From positions 868,001-932,000 of the forward strand of contig NZ_CP018888.1 in NCBI RefSeq assembly GCF_001936335.1: a stretch of DNA of 64,000 nucleotides, written 5' to 3'. This document shows positions 36,298-45,850 of this stretch, one piece after another. Each line of letters begins with the position of its first letter. The first letter of the stretch is position 1. The translations under genes were made by a program, and so were the position numbers. Below the pieces are notes generated by a model. It saw only the letters and a program-made list of their open reading frames with translations. It had not been told where the DNA came from and did not search any database. Origin of the DNA: Amylolactobacillus amylophilus DSM 20533 = JCM 1125 (GTDB lineage Bacteria > Bacillota > Bacilli > Lactobacillales > Lactobacillaceae).

Positions 36298-36323
36298 CAA
36301 AAAACCCACCTCGATGAGGTGAG
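36298..36323 (-). terminator. Terminator of the GlsB-like gene
   Basis: On the reverse strand CACCTC-atc-GAGGTG is followed by GGTTTTTTG, about 105 bases after the stop of the gene at 36429. Confidence 0.7.
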
Positions 36324-36428
36324 TTAAAGAGAAAAAGCGATATTCTACTATCTGTTCGAATGTAAATATCTAAAGGGGAATAATGTTAATGAGGAGTATG
36401 AATTTTTACGGGGGATGAAAATTTTCAA

Positions 36429-36692
36429 CTACGCCTTTTCTTTTTTGCTGGTGCCACGGAAGATTAGCGAAACCACTAATACAACGATAATGGCACCAAT
36501 AATCGAAGGGATGATTGCCATACCAGCTAATTGTGGACCCCATTCACCAAGGAGGGATTGCCCCACCCAGGCTCCGACGATACCGCCAATAATATTACCG
36601 ATCCAGCTGAATGGCATACTGCGATTAGTGATTGCGCCAGCAATGGCACCAATAATCGCACCAACGATTAATACCCAGATCCAATGTAGCAT
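36429..36692 (-). CDS. GlsB/YeaQ/YmgE-family stress-response membrane protein
   Basis: The 87-residue protein has three glycine-rich membrane helices, with the family pattern WIGNIIGGIVGAWVGQSLLG in the middle and GAIIGAIAGAI in the first. Members are induced by general stress and accompany Asp23-type proteins in some Gram-positive bacteria; their activity is unknown. The ATG at 36692 has AAAGGA nine bases before it, better spacing than the in-frame ATGs at 36698 and 36710. Confidence 0.8.
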   Translation of the reverse strand: MLHWIWVLIVGAIIGAIAGAITNRSMPFSWIGNIIGGIVGAWVGQSLLGEWGPQLAGMAIIPSIIGAIIVVLVVSLIFRGTSKKEKA

Positions 36693-36800
36693 AGGCATCA
36701 ATCCTTTCAATTTTATTTGTAGAGAAGATCTCTTCTACACTTATAGTCTATATTAGTCTTATGTATTGGGCAAATGATAGCTCTTAAAACGTGGTTATTT

Positions 36801-36838
36801 AAAAAAACTCGCTACAGCAAGGTATGTAGCGCGTTTTT
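36801..36838. terminator. Isolated bidirectional terminator-like hairpin
   Basis: AAAACtCGCTAC and GTAGCGcGTTTTT flank a ten-base loop and give a T tract on both strands. It lies between the divergent GlsB-like gene and oleate hydratase gene, where no transcript is expected to end, so it may shield the ohyA promoter or mark a lost gene. Confidence 0.6.
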
Positions 36839-36971
36839 GCTGGCTAGTTGAGACAGAATTGTAAAATATTTGTAACGTTTTTAAAAATCGCGTTGTTATC
36901 TATTTACAGGATACTTAAAAAGGAATACTATTAACGTATAGATAAAGAATTTTTCTTTGGAGGTGCTTTAA

Positions 36972-38645
36972 ATGTCACAAAAAGCTTACATGATTGGTAC
37001 AGGAATCGGTAATTTAGCTGCAGCACTCTACCTTATTCGGGATGGTCACTGGCGGGGTGAGCAGATTACCCTTTTTGGCTTGGAGCAACATGGTGCAAAT
37101 GATGGTGCGAAGGTCAGTGACTATGAGGATGAATACAGTAATCAGACTTTGAGTAATAACGCAGGCTACATGGCAAAGGGCGGTCGGATGCTCAACGAAG
37201 AGACATACGAGAATCTCTGGGATTTAATGAGTTATGTACCGTCCTTGGATCATCCTGGTCAAAGTGTGACTGAGGAAATTCTGGAATTTGACCATGCACA
37301 TCCAACACATGACGTGGCCCGCTTGATGGATAGCAAGGGTATCAGAAATCGTGGCGACAAGAACGACTACTCGCATATGCAATTCAATAACCTGGATCGG
37401 TACTGGCTGACGCGGCTCATGATGTTGCCGGAGTCAAAGGAAGAGGAGTTGAACGACATCACCATAGCGGAGTGGTTCAAGAAGACCCCGCATATTTTCA
37501 AGACCAACTTCTGGTACATGTGGGAAACTACCTTTGCGTTCAAAAAAGAGAGTTCTGCGATGGAACTTAGACGGTACATGAATAGGATGATTCTTGAATT
37601 TAGCCGAATCAACACACTGGCGGGCGTGACGCGGACACCATTTAATCAGTACGAAAGCTTAATTCTCCCGATGCGTAGTCTACTTGAGGATAAGGGTGTT
37701 AAATTCGTAAACAATATGAAGATTGTTGATTGGGAATTTCAAGATACGTTGCTGCGAGACGAAATTATTGTAAAGGGCTTGAAGTACGAGAATGTGGAAA
37801 CCGGTGAGACTGGCGTAATTCCGGTTGAGGATACAGATTTAGTCTTTGACACGAACGGTGCGATTACTGATAGTAGCTCGTTCGGCGATCTGGATACACC
37901 AATTGTTGAAAATATGGAATATGCCCCGAGTGCAGCATTATGGAAGAAGGCTACCGAACACTTCTTCGACCTCGGACATCCGGATAAGTTCTTCAACGAC
38001 CGGGCAGCAAGTGAGTGGATGAGCTTCAATGTTACGACCAATAATCACTACTTATTGAATCAAATTACACGCATTACACAGCAACAGCCCGGAAATGCCC
38101 TGAATACATGGATTGAGAGTAATAATCTATTATCAATTGTGGTACACCATCAGCCTCATTTCCACGAGCAAAGGGAGAATGAAACGGTCTTCTGGGGTTA
38201 TGCGATGTTCCCAAGAAAAGTTGGGGATTACGTAAAGAAACCATTCATCGAGATGAATGGTCGCGAGATTTTGGAAGAATTGTTGGGTCACTTGTCAGCT
38301 GTGGATACATCTGAGGACAATATTGCCAACCATTATGACGAAATTTGGGAATCGATTGTGAACGTTGTGCCAGTCTTCATGCCTTATGCAAGTGCGTTGT
38401 TCAACAAACGTGCGGTAGGAGATCGTCCACTTGTCGTACCAAAGCACTCGAAGAATTTGGCATTTATCAGCCAATTCGCTGAGATGCCATTTGATATGGT
38501 ATTCACGGAACAGTATTCGTATAGATGCGCACAAACTGCTGTCTACCACTTCCTTGGTTTAGATAAGAGCAAACTCACGAAGATGCATCACTATGAAAAG
38601 GATCCAAAAGTGATGGCGAGAGCGACAAAGACGATGTTTAGATAG
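36972..38645 (+). CDS. ohyA: Oleate hydratase (MCRA family, FAD-dependent)
   Basis: The 557-residue enzyme hydrates the cis-9 double bond of oleic and related fatty acids to 10-hydroxy acids, a membrane and host fatty-acid detoxification step in lactobacilli. GTGIGNLAAALYLIRDG (9-25) is the FAD-binding start and AKGGRMLNEETYENLWDLMS the active-site loop with its conserved Glu. The C-terminal HHYEKDPKVMARATKTMFR may contact the membrane. TTTGGAGG precedes the ATG. It is monocistronic with its own terminator. Confidence 0.95.
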   Translation: MSQKAYMIGTGIGNLAAALYLIRDGHWRGEQITLFGLEQHGANDGAKVSDYEDEYSNQTLSNNAGYMAKGGRMLNEETYENLWDLMSYVPSLDHPGQSVTEEILEFDHAHPTHDVARLMDSKGIRNRGDKNDYSHMQFNNLDRYWLTRLMMLPESKEEELNDITIAEWFKKTPHIFKTNFWYMWETTFAFKKESSAMELRRYMNRMILEFSRINTLAGVTRTPFNQYESLILPMRSLLEDKGVKFVNNMKIVDWEFQDTLLRDEIIVKGLKYENVETGETGVIPVEDTDLVFDTNGAITDSSSFGDLDTPIVENMEYAPSAALWKKATEHFFDLGHPDKFFNDRAASEWMSFNVTTNNHYLLNQITRITQQQPGNALNTWIESNNLLSIVVHHQPHFHEQRENETVFWGYAMFPRKVGDYVKKPFIEMNGREILEELLGHLSAVDTSEDNIANHYDEIWESIVNVVPVFMPYASALFNKRAVGDRPLVVPKHSKNLAFISQFAEMPFDMVFTEQYSYRCAQTAVYHFLGLDKSKLTKMHHYEKDPKVMARATKTMFR

Positions 38646-38663
38646 AAATGAAATTTATTCAGA

Positions 38664-38690
38664 GGAATAGCCTTAGGCTATTCTTTTTTT
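38664..38690 (+). terminator. Rho-independent terminator of ohyA
   Basis: GAATAGCC-tta-GGCTATTC is followed by seven T, about 20 bases after the ohyA stop. Confidence 0.9.
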
Positions 38691-38768
38691 ATCCGATATA
38701 ATTAATTGAAGAATGTCGAGTTGAGAATTTCCGCACTTGCTATACTGATTTTCGAAAGGAGCGAGACG

Positions 38769-39635
38769 ATGCTAAAGGAATTGAACACGGTGGTCAACTA
38801 TATTGAGAGCCACTTGGGCGACACGCTGACTGTTAAACAGCTTGCTGCAGAAGCTAACATGTCAGAGTTTCAGTTGCACCAAGTTTTCTACTATTTGGCA
38901 GGCATGACCTTGACGGAATACATCAAACGCCGTCGGCTATCAGAGGCCAATTTGGCGTTGTTAGCTGGGCAAAAGGTGACTGATGTGGCCTATGATTTTG
39001 GCTACGATTCCGTGGATGGTTTCTCGCGTGCTTTCAAGCGATGGACAGGATTTTTACCTTCTGATGTGACCAAAAGCGGGCTCACCAAGGTTTTGCCAGT
39101 CCTAAACTTTTCGATACAAGTAAATGGAGGACAACCTATGACATATCAAATTAAAGAATTACCAGCTTTCAACCTTGTTGGTGCTGCCAAAAGTGTGCCA
39201 ATGCAGTTTGAGGGTGTGAACGAAGAAATCGTGAAACTGGCGCAATCAATCACTCCAGAACAACGAGACCAGATGCATGAATTGCAGAATCTCGATCCAA
39301 AAGAAGTGGTGAATGCATCTTATAATGCGGACGCAAACTTCATGAAGGAAGAGGGAATGTTGATACACATGATCGGTGTTTTGACGACAAATGCTGTTAG
39401 TGATATCCCAGCAGGACTTGAAGTTTTGGAAGTGCCTGCAAGTACATGGGCAGTGTTCCCAAGTGACGGACCATTTCCAGAAACACTACAACAAACGTAC
39501 GCACAAATTTATGCACAATGGTTGGGCTCCGTCGATTATGAGCTAGCACCATTACCAAACTTCTCGTTCACGAAGATGCACGAGGATGGCAAATCTGCAT
39601 ACAGCGAAGTATGGATGGCAGTTAATAAGAAATAA
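38769..39635 (+). CDS. AraC-family regulator with GyrI-like effector domain
   Basis: Residues 1-105 carry the two helix-turn-helix units of AraC/XylS proteins (LTVKQLAAEANMSEFQLHQVF and VTDVAYDFGYDSVDGFSRAFKR). From about residue 128 a GyrI-like ligand domain follows (YQIKELPAFNLVGAAKSVPM ... YSEVWMAVNKK), the arrangement of Rob/BmrR-type regulators that sense hydrophobic compounds. The ATG at 38769 has AAAGGAG nine bases before it. It lies after ohyA with a terminator between, so a link to fatty acids is only positional. Confidence 0.85.
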   Translation: MLKELNTVVNYIESHLGDTLTVKQLAAEANMSEFQLHQVFYYLAGMTLTEYIKRRRLSEANLALLAGQKVTDVAYDFGYDSVDGFSRAFKRWTGFLPSDVTKSGLTKVLPVLNFSIQVNGGQPMTYQIKELPAFNLVGAAKSVPMQFEGVNEEIVKLAQSITPEQRDQMHELQNLDPKEVVNASYNADANFMKEEGMLIHMIGVLTTNAVSDIPAGLEVLEVPASTWAVFPSDGPFPETLQQTYAQIYAQWLGSVDYELAPLPNFSFTKMHEDGKSAYSEVWMAVNKK

Positions 39636-39700
39636 ATTGGACTGAAAAATTGTGTTAACGGGAATCAAAGAACATACTGATTGTTAATAGGAGGTATGTG

Positions 39701-39907
39701 ATGTTAATTGTAAAAGCCACTGTTAAAGATGATATGAGAATTATTTCATTACCATTTGAGTACGGAAGTAAGTTGAAGGATAATCAAGAATATGTTGTGG
39801 ATTATAAGGACAATGGAACAATAATTCTTAGTCCTAGAATAGAGAATCCATTTCTTGTTAAAAGTGAAGGTTCACTTTCTGAGCCTGATTTTTGGGAACA
39901 AAACTAG
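39701..39907 (+). CDS. MazE/PemI-like antitoxin-type protein
   Basis: The 68-residue protein resembles the antitoxins of PemIK/MazEF modules of lactobacilli: an N-terminal AbrB-like swapped-hairpin region (ATVKDDMRIISLPFEYGSKL) and a short acidic tail (SLSEPDFWEQN) of the kind that wraps the toxin. No PemK/MazF toxin gene follows. Its last four bases overlap the 3' end of the convergent macrodomain gene. AGGAGG precedes the ATG at 39701. Confidence 0.5.
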   Translation: MLIVKATVKDDMRIISLPFEYGSKLKDNQEYVVDYKDNGTIILSPRIENPFLVKSEGSLSEPDFWEQN

Positions 39908-40440
39908 TCAAGTTTCATTGCAAAATATTTTTCATAGACCACGTTTGTCTTTGAATCAAAGTTTACTAGATTGATAACTTGAACTGTACCGGGATTTTGA
40001 CTGAATTCTGTTAGTGTTTCAAAAACAATCTTCACTGCCAAATCGAGCGGAAAATGGTAAACGCCTGTGCTGATTGCCGGAAATGAAATAGAAGTCAGCT
40101 TGTGTTCTTTAGCTAGGTTTAAACTGTTCAGGTAAGAAGCCGCCAATTCATGTTCCTCATCATTTGCACCATCATGCCATATAGGTCCTGCTGTATGGAT
40201 GACGTATTTAGCTGGGAGTGCAAAACCGGCAGTAATAACTGCTTCACCAGTTTCGATGGGACCAAGCTTTCTCTGTGCAGATCCAAGATCAGGTCCGGCA
40301 GCTCGATTAATTGCACCATCGACTCCGCCGCCAGGAATCATTTCCTTGTTGGCTGCATTAACGATAGCGTCAGTTGTTTCCTTAGTGATGTCTGATTGCT
40401 TAATGTTGATTTCAAGTGAGTTTAGCAAAAGTGTTTTCAT
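39904..40440 (-). CDS. Macrodomain protein (ADP-ribosyl/O-acetyl-ADP-ribose hydrolase type)
   Basis: The 178-residue protein is a single macrodomain of the MacroD class. DAIVNAANKEMIPGGGVDGA gives the catalytic-loop Asn, GGG and Asp, and SISFPAISTGVYHFP gives the phosphate-binding loop. Such enzymes remove ADP-ribose from proteins, nucleic acids or acetylated ADP-ribose. The ATG at 40440 is chosen over 40470 because GGAG lies seven bases before it. It converges on and overlaps the antitoxin-like gene by four bases. No ADP-ribosyltransferase gene is nearby. Confidence 0.9.
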   Translation of the reverse strand: MKTLLLNSLEINIKQSDITKETTDAIVNAANKEMIPGGGVDGAINRAAGPDLGSAQRKLGPIETGEAVITAGFALPAKYVIHTAGPIWHDGANDEEHELAASYLNSLNLAKEHKLTSISFPAISTGVYHFPLDLAVKIVFETLTEFSQNPGTVQVINLVNFDSKTNVVYEKYFAMKLD

Positions 40441-40456
40441 AAATTTTCTCCAAAAT

Positions 40457-40496
40457 AATAGCTCTAACACCTTTATTGTACAGTGTTAGGGCTATT
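40457..40496 (-). terminator. Hairpin between the P-type ATPase and macrodomain genes
   Basis: AATAGCtCTAACAC and GTGTTAGgGCTATT form a 14-position stem with one mismatch. The T tract is modest (TTATTTT on the reverse strand). It probably terminates the ATPase transcript just before the macrodomain ribosome binding site. Confidence 0.65.
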
Positions 40497-40521
40497 TTGC
40501 TATGCTTTTAAAGTCTATAAA

Positions 40522-43281
40522 CTAATATAATTCTGGATGTGATCTTCTTGCAATAAGCTTGCGCAACTCCTCAATCAGGAACAATGGAATTGGGATGGCA
40601 AAGAGGAATGCCCAATCAACCCATTGAATAGCGGTTGTGTTGAATACGCCCTGCAGTACAGGTGTGTAGATGAGGACTGCTAATAACAAAATCTCGAAGA
40701 TGATGCCGTACCAGACCAATCTATTTTTGAACAATCCGATTGAGAAAACCGAGGAGTTCTGCGTCCGACAGTTAAGCACGTTAGCAACCTGGCAGAAGAC
40801 GATAGCCGCCAAAGTCATCGTGGTGGCCTCCATGTAAAGCGATCCGCTACCCGCGAGCGACACGCTAGGCCAACCATTTTCGTAGTTGGTGAAGAAGTAT
40901 GCGCCGGTCGAGATCAGGGATGCAATTAGGCCATACCAGCCAAAAGCCTTCCAGATCACGCGCTTGTTTAGTAAATGTGCGTTCCTTGAACGAGGTGGCT
41001 GCTTCATAATTCCTGGTTCCGCCTTTTCAGAACCTAAGCCAAGTGCTGGTAAGAGATCGGTACCCAAATCGACGGTCAGGATTTGCATGACGGTTAAAGG
41101 CAACGGAATCAATCCGCGACTGAATAGGAACAGGATCGAAGGAAATGCCTCAGGAACATTCGAGCAGAGAATATAAATCAGGAACTTTTGGATGTTGCTG
41201 TAAACCGCACGACCTTCTTCGATAGCCGCAACGATTGAAGCAAAATTGTCATCGGTTAGAATTATGTCTGCAGCATCTTTTGCGACATCCGTGCCCATCT
41301 TACCCATGGCCACGCCGATGTCAGCTTTCTTCAGTGCGGGAGCATCATTTACGCCATCGCCGGTCGAGGCAACGACTTCGCCCATCTCTTGCAGTGTCGA
41401 GACGATTTTGTACTTCTGCTCTGGCGCAACTCTAGCAAAAACAACTTCGTCAGCTAGGGCAATCTTTAGCTCTTGCTTGCTCATTTTTTCGAGCGCGCTA
41501 CCGGTGATAACGCGGGCATTCTCACCAACAATCCCGATTTGAACAGCGATTGATTTAGCCGTTAATGAGCTGTCGCCTGTCACCATGATAATCTTGATTT
41601 TGGCCTCGTGACATTCATTGACAGCTGCGAAAACCTCTGGACGTGGTGGGTCTGACATGACTGCTAAGCCGACGAATGTCAGATGCTTCTCAGCTTCGGT
41701 GAACTCGATTGCGTTCAGCTCATCTTCGTCAAGTTGACCCAAATCGCGATAAGCGATGACCATGGAACGTAAACCTGATGAGGCATATTCTTTGTTTGCT
41801 GCGTCAATTCGTTCGTGGTCAGCAACCGTGAGTGGGCGCAGCGTGTCACCATCCTGAATCTGGTCGCATAGGTTAATTGTGTCACTTAGTGAGCCCTTCA
41901 AACAGAGGCGATAGCTGTCTTTTTCAATTTGATGGATAGTCGACATTCTTTTTCGTTCTGAATCGAATGTGAACTCCTTAACTCGTGGTGTATCAAGCTT
42001 AGCTTGCTTGATATCAAAACCCGCCTTTTGGGCCAGGATGATCAATGCGGCTTCCGTTGGTGTTCCCATGATTTTGGGTTCACCATCAGCTTGTTCAACT
42101 TGCGTATCGTTATCGAGTGCGGCAACTTGAACGAGCATACCAAGATTTGGATAATCGGCGACGTTAATCGACTTACCGTTTAAGGTAATTTCTCCGTTGT
42201 TGACGTATCCTTGACCTGTCACGTCAAACTCGTTTTTGGGAAGCCAGAGATGGTTGATAGTCATCTGATTCTGCGTCAATGTTCCCGTTTTATCCGAACA
42301 GATAACAGTAGTTTCACCGAGGGTCTCGATGCTGCTGAGCTCCTTAACAAGCGCGTGCTTCTTAGCCATGCGTTTGACACCCTGCGCTAGGGAAAGTGTG
42401 ACGGTTGGTAGAAGTCCTTCAGGAATGAAGGCGACAATCATCCCAAGTGCAAAAACGAAGGATTTAGCGAATGGATAATGGACGAAGAAAATCGCGGCAA
42501 CGAGGAAAACCAGGCCAATCGAGAAGGCAATAATGGAAATCTGCTTGGTCAGACGGTTGAGCTCAAGCTGAAGTGGACTTGCCGTCTTTTTCTGTTCGTG
42601 CGTCAATGCGGCAATGTGACCAAACTCTGTGGCCATACCTGTTGTTAGCGTTACGGCTTTTGCAGTGCCACTAACGGCAGTTGTGCCGGCATAGATGATG
42701 TTACTCTCCGCAAAACGACCTTCGCCTTCCTCAAAACCAACCTTCTTCGATTCGGGGACCGATTCACCTGTGAGGGCGGATTCGTCGACCTGCAGTGAGG
42801 TGGCCTCGATTAGGCGGGCATCAACTGGAATTGCGTCGCCGGCCTGGAGGACAAAAATATCGCCAGGGACAACTTGAGATGACTCCAGATTAACTACTTC
42901 TCCGTCGCGATAGACCTTGGTGAACTGTGGCAGCATGCCTAGCAGCGAATCCGTTGCTTTTTTGGCGGCGTGTTCTTGGTAATAACTGAAGACCCCATTA
43001 ATGATGGTGACTGCCCAAATTGCAATCCCAAGTTCGGGCGTACCGGTGAAAATTGCGATGAAACCTGAGATCCAAAGTAGGATTGCCATGAGACTCAGGA
43101 AGTTCTTGATGAAGGTTTTAAATTCGGATTCGCGTTGCGCCTTTTTGATGGTGTTTGGACCGAAATGCTCTAGACGGGTTTCCGCAGCCTCCTTAGTGAG
43201 ACCATTCTCTGAAGTTCCGAGCTCTTTATAAACTTTTGTGAGCTCCTCTTGCGCATACATGCGCGTAGACTTCTCTTGCAT
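40522..43281 (-). CDS. P2-type cation-transporting ATPase
   Basis: The 919-residue P-type ATPase has the phosphorylation motif CSDKTGTLTQNQMT, the actuator loop LTGESVPESKK and the hinge GDGVNDAPALKKAD. Helix 4 reads IVAFIPEGLLPTVTLSLAQG. The PEGLL form is nearer to Na+/K+-type pumps than to the PEGLP of calcium pumps, so the ion (Na+, K+ or Ca2+) is uncertain. The ATG at 43281 is chosen because GGGGGA lies six bases before it; the longer frame to 43446 has no such site and would add a non-conserved extension. It is divergent from the two-component system. Confidence 0.88.
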   Translation of the reverse strand: MQEKSTRMYAQEELTKVYKELGTSENGLTKEAAETRLEHFGPNTIKKAQRESEFKTFIKNFLSLMAILLWISGFIAIFTGTPELGIAIWAVTIINGVFSYYQEHAAKKATDSLLGMLPQFTKVYRDGEVVNLESSQVVPGDIFVLQAGDAIPVDARLIEATSLQVDESALTGESVPESKKVGFEEGEGRFAESNIIYAGTTAVSGTAKAVTLTTGMATEFGHIAALTHEQKKTASPLQLELNRLTKQISIIAFSIGLVFLVAAIFFVHYPFAKSFVFALGMIVAFIPEGLLPTVTLSLAQGVKRMAKKHALVKELSSIETLGETTVICSDKTGTLTQNQMTINHLWLPKNEFDVTGQGYVNNGEITLNGKSINVADYPNLGMLVQVAALDNDTQVEQADGEPKIMGTPTEAALIILAQKAGFDIKQAKLDTPRVKEFTFDSERKRMSTIHQIEKDSYRLCLKGSLSDTINLCDQIQDGDTLRPLTVADHERIDAANKEYASSGLRSMVIAYRDLGQLDEDELNAIEFTEAEKHLTFVGLAVMSDPPRPEVFAAVNECHEAKIKIIMVTGDSSLTAKSIAVQIGIVGENARVITGSALEKMSKQELKIALADEVVFARVAPEQKYKIVSTLQEMGEVVASTGDGVNDAPALKKADIGVAMGKMGTDVAKDAADIILTDDNFASIVAAIEEGRAVYSNIQKFLIYILCSNVPEAFPSILFLFSRGLIPLPLTVMQILTVDLGTDLLPALGLGSEKAEPGIMKQPPRSRNAHLLNKRVIWKAFGWYGLIASLISTGAYFFTNYENGWPSVSLAGSGSLYMEATTMTLAAIVFCQVANVLNCRTQNSSVFSIGLFKNRLVWYGIIFEILLLAVLIYTPVLQGVFNTTAIQWVDWAFLFAIPIPLFLIEELRKLIARRSHPELY

Positions 43282-43464
43282 AATTATTCCCCCAAAGATT
43301 AATAATCTTACAAGCGTATGATAGTCTTTTTGCCGCCCAAAAACACACCTTTTCGGGAAAATTTTACCTATAAAAGTAATGACACTATTTTTGATTTCGA
43401 AAGGCATCGGGTATACTGAGACTACATTTCGACATACACAGAACAAAGACGGGGAGGCTGACCG

Positions 43465-44124
43465 ATGAAATTACTAATTGTCGAGGACGAGCAGGCGCTA
43501 GCGAACAGCATGGCCGAGTATTTTACGGGAAAATACCAAGTTAATATTGCTCAAAACTTGAGCATGGCTGAAGCACTTATCCAAAATGAAACACCTGACA
43601 TTATCATTCTCGATCTTGGATTGCCCGATGGTGACGGCTTAGCGTGGCTTAAAAGCTGGCACGAACTTTTGTCTAGCAAGATATTGATTCTAACAGCCAA
43701 CGACGAAGAAAATAGGATTATCACAGGATTAGGTCTGGCCGAAGATTACGTGCTAAAACCGGTCAGTTTACATGTGCTAGAGGCAAGAATGAACAAGCTA
43801 ATCCCACAAGCACAATTAGTAATAGGAGCGCTAACTTTTGACTTCGGCAAGCAGATTTTGCTACGTGATGGCGTTCCCGTGTCATTGACAGTCCTAGAGT
43901 GGCGCCTTTTACGCTTCTTGGTCGAGAATCACAATCAGATTCTACAACGCGAACAGTTGATGCAAGTCATCTGGGACGTGCAGGGGAAATACGTCAGTGA
44001 CAATACGTTGACGGTTACAATTAAGCGTCTGCGAGAGAAAATTGAGTTGCAACCAAATCAGCCAACCATGATTCGCACGATTAGGGGAATGGGGTACTTT
44101 TTCGATGAACAAAATAATGCATGA
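43465..44124 (+). CDS. OmpR-family response regulator
   Basis: The receiver is canonical: acidic residues 7-9 (VEDE), phospho-acceptor Asp50 (ILDLGLPDGDG), Thr77 and Lys98 (DYVLKPV). A winged-helix domain (residues about 130-217, TVLEWRLLRFLVENHN, TVTIKRLREKIE) follows. It overlaps the kinase gene by 20 bases and heads the operon with an ABC exporter, so it probably responds to envelope-active compounds. GGGGAGG precedes the ATG. Confidence 0.93.
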   Translation: MKLLIVEDEQALANSMAEYFTGKYQVNIAQNLSMAEALIQNETPDIIILDLGLPDGDGLAWLKSWHELLSSKILILTANDEENRIITGLGLAEDYVLKPVSLHVLEARMNKLIPQAQLVIGALTFDFGKQILLRDGVPVSLTVLEWRLLRFLVENHNQILQREQLMQVIWDVQGKYVSDNTLTVTIKRLREKIELQPNQPTMIRTIRGMGYFFDEQNNA

Positions 44125-45112
44125 TTCGCCCGAAATTCGTTTGGTGGTGAAGTTAGGCAGCGTATTAATCGTTATTCTCAGTGGTGTATTCGCTCTGGCT
44201 ATCGTTTTATTGCCGGAGCAATTTTTACTGTTGTTAGCCGTATACCTAGTTGCTGTTTCTTTGGTTGTATTTACCTTATATAGGTGGTTAAAGCTGGTTA
44301 ACGAGAAGCTAGCTGCGATTCATGAACTGCTTAAGGCGACAGGAACGGGTCAGAGTGAATACTCGCTGGTGCAAAATGACGAAGGATTGTTCTCGAAGAT
44401 TCACAATGAACTGTATCGCTACCGCAGGCAGAGCGAGGTCCAGGCGGTTAATCTGAAGCAGGATCGTCAGCAATTGACCTACGCAATTACCAATATTGCG
44501 CACCAGTTACGTACGCCGATTGCGACGAGTGGTAATATGATTGATTTGCTGACACCTGAGAATCTGGCAGAGAGCAAAAAGGGGCTACAGCAGCAAAATG
44601 AACGTTTAGCCGGTCTGGTTGAGCAGATGGTGCTGCTTGCCAAAGTCGACACCCACACATTGAGTAATATCAAGGAGCCTGTTAACTTAAATCAGTTGCT
44701 CACGGAGAGTTTGAACTTTCTTTTGCCTGCGATTACTACCGCGGATTTGTCATTCGACTACGCTGTGCCGCAGGATATTGTGGTCGCCGTGAACCGTAAG
44801 CTGATGCAGGAAGCTCTAATAAATATTTTCAAAAACAACTTTGAACACGCACCAAAACATAGTCTGATTAAAGTGAAAGCTGTGCAGACACCACTTTCCG
44901 TAATTTTGACAATTGAAAACGCGGGAGAAGCAATCGCTGAAACTGACCTGCCGCATCTGTTTGATCGATTCTATCGTGGAAGTCAGAGTGCACCGAACAA
45001 CATGGGGATTGGCCTCGCCATCGCCAAGGGAATAATTACTGCTACTGGTGGCAATGTTTCGGTGCAAAATATTGCGGCTGGCGTAAGCTACCGCGTTGAT
45101 TTGTTTCGTTAG
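44105..45112 (+). CDS. Sensor histidine kinase
   Basis: The 335-residue kinase has two membrane helices close together (about 12-33 and 38-58) with almost no external loop, the intramembrane-sensing layout seen in bacitracin-type systems. A linker follows, then the H-box TNIAHQLRTPIAT with phospho-acceptor His133, the N-box EALINIFKNNFEHA and the G-box GIGLAIAKGI. It overlaps the regulator gene. Sensing probably depends on the ABC transporter encoded downstream, as in BceS-like systems, although the kinase is not a close BceS relative by eye. Confidence 0.92.
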   Translation: MNKIMHDSPEIRLVVKLGSVLIVILSGVFALAIVLLPEQFLLLLAVYLVAVSLVVFTLYRWLKLVNEKLAAIHELLKATGTGQSEYSLVQNDEGLFSKIHNELYRYRRQSEVQAVNLKQDRQQLTYAITNIAHQLRTPIATSGNMIDLLTPENLAESKKGLQQQNERLAGLVEQMVLLAKVDTHTLSNIKEPVNLNQLLTESLNFLLPAITTADLSFDYAVPQDIVVAVNRKLMQEALINIFKNNFEHAPKHSLIKVKAVQTPLSVILTIENAGEAIAETDLPHLFDRFYRGSQSAPNNMGIGLAIAKGIITATGGNVSVQNIAAGVSYRVDLFR

Positions 45113-45121
45113 TTTGGTTGT

Positions 45122-45154
45122 TGTCACCTAGCTGTCACTTTCGCCAACTATACT
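45122..45154 (+). promoter_or_regulatory. Direct-repeat operator and promoter of the ABC exporter
   Basis: TGTCAC occurs at 45122-45127 and 45133-45138, 11 bases apart, the spacing of OmpR-family regulator half-sites, followed by TATACT at 45149-45154 as -10. This puts the exporter genes under probable direct control of the regulator at 43465. Confidence 0.6.
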
Positions 45155-45182
45155 GAATTTAAATAAAGATGGAGGAAGTCAG

Positions 45183-45845
45183 ATGGCTATTTTGACAGCA
45201 AAAAATTTAACCAAGCAATATCCTGGTGAGGAACGACCTGCATTGAACCAGGCTAACTTATCGATTGAAGAAGGAGAATTTCTCGCAATCGTCGGCTCCA
45301 GTGGCTCGGGCAAGTCAACGTTGCTCCACCTCTTGGGTGGGGTTGACCGACCAACCAGTGGTTCAGTGCAGCTGTATGACACGGATATCTACGACCTGAA
45401 TGAGACTCAACTCGCGATTTTTCGTCGCCGTCAGGTCGGCTTAATCTACCAATTCTATAACCTACTGCCTAATCTGACGGTACGTGAGAACATTACCTTG
45501 CCAGCGGAATTGGATGGCAAGAACGTTCCCGATGAGCAGTTAGCTGAATTATTTAACACGTTGGGGTTACGCGGGAAGGAGGATGCCCTTCCTGCAGCAC
45601 TTTCCGGTGGACAACAGCAAAGAGTAGCAATCGGGCGGGCGTTGATTAATAAGCCAGCAATTGTACTGGCCGATGAGCCCACGGGTAACTTGGATCAGAG
45701 AAACTCCCAGGAAATCATGGAATTATTGCATTACGCCAACGTTAAAGAGGGACAGACTGTGGTTTTAATCACACACGATCCACTCATTGCACAACAGGCC
45801 AGTCGAATCATCACGATTGAAGACGGCTTGCTGAATGAGGGGTAA
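45183..45845 (+). CDS. ABC transporter ATPase (MacB/BceA type)
   Basis: The 220-residue ATPase has Walker [10 protein letters not shown] (37-45), the MacB-family stretch [22 protein letters not shown], signature [15 protein letters not shown] and Walker [13 protein letters not shown]. It is five bases upstream of the permease gene. The pair belongs to the mechanotransmission group that handles antimicrobial peptides, lipoproteins or signals at the envelope. Confidence 0.93.
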   Translation: MAILTAKNLTKQYPGEERPALNQANLSIEEGEFLAIVGSSGSGKSTLLHLLGGVDRPTSGSVQLYDTDIYDLNETQLAIFRRRQVGLIYQFYNLLPNLTVRENITLPAELDGKNVPDEQLAELFNTLGLRGKEDALPAALSGGQQQRVAIGRALINKPAIVLADEPTGNLDQRNSQEIMELLHYANVKEGQTVVLITHDPLIAQQASRIITIEDGLLNEG

Positions 45846-45850
45846 GCGCG

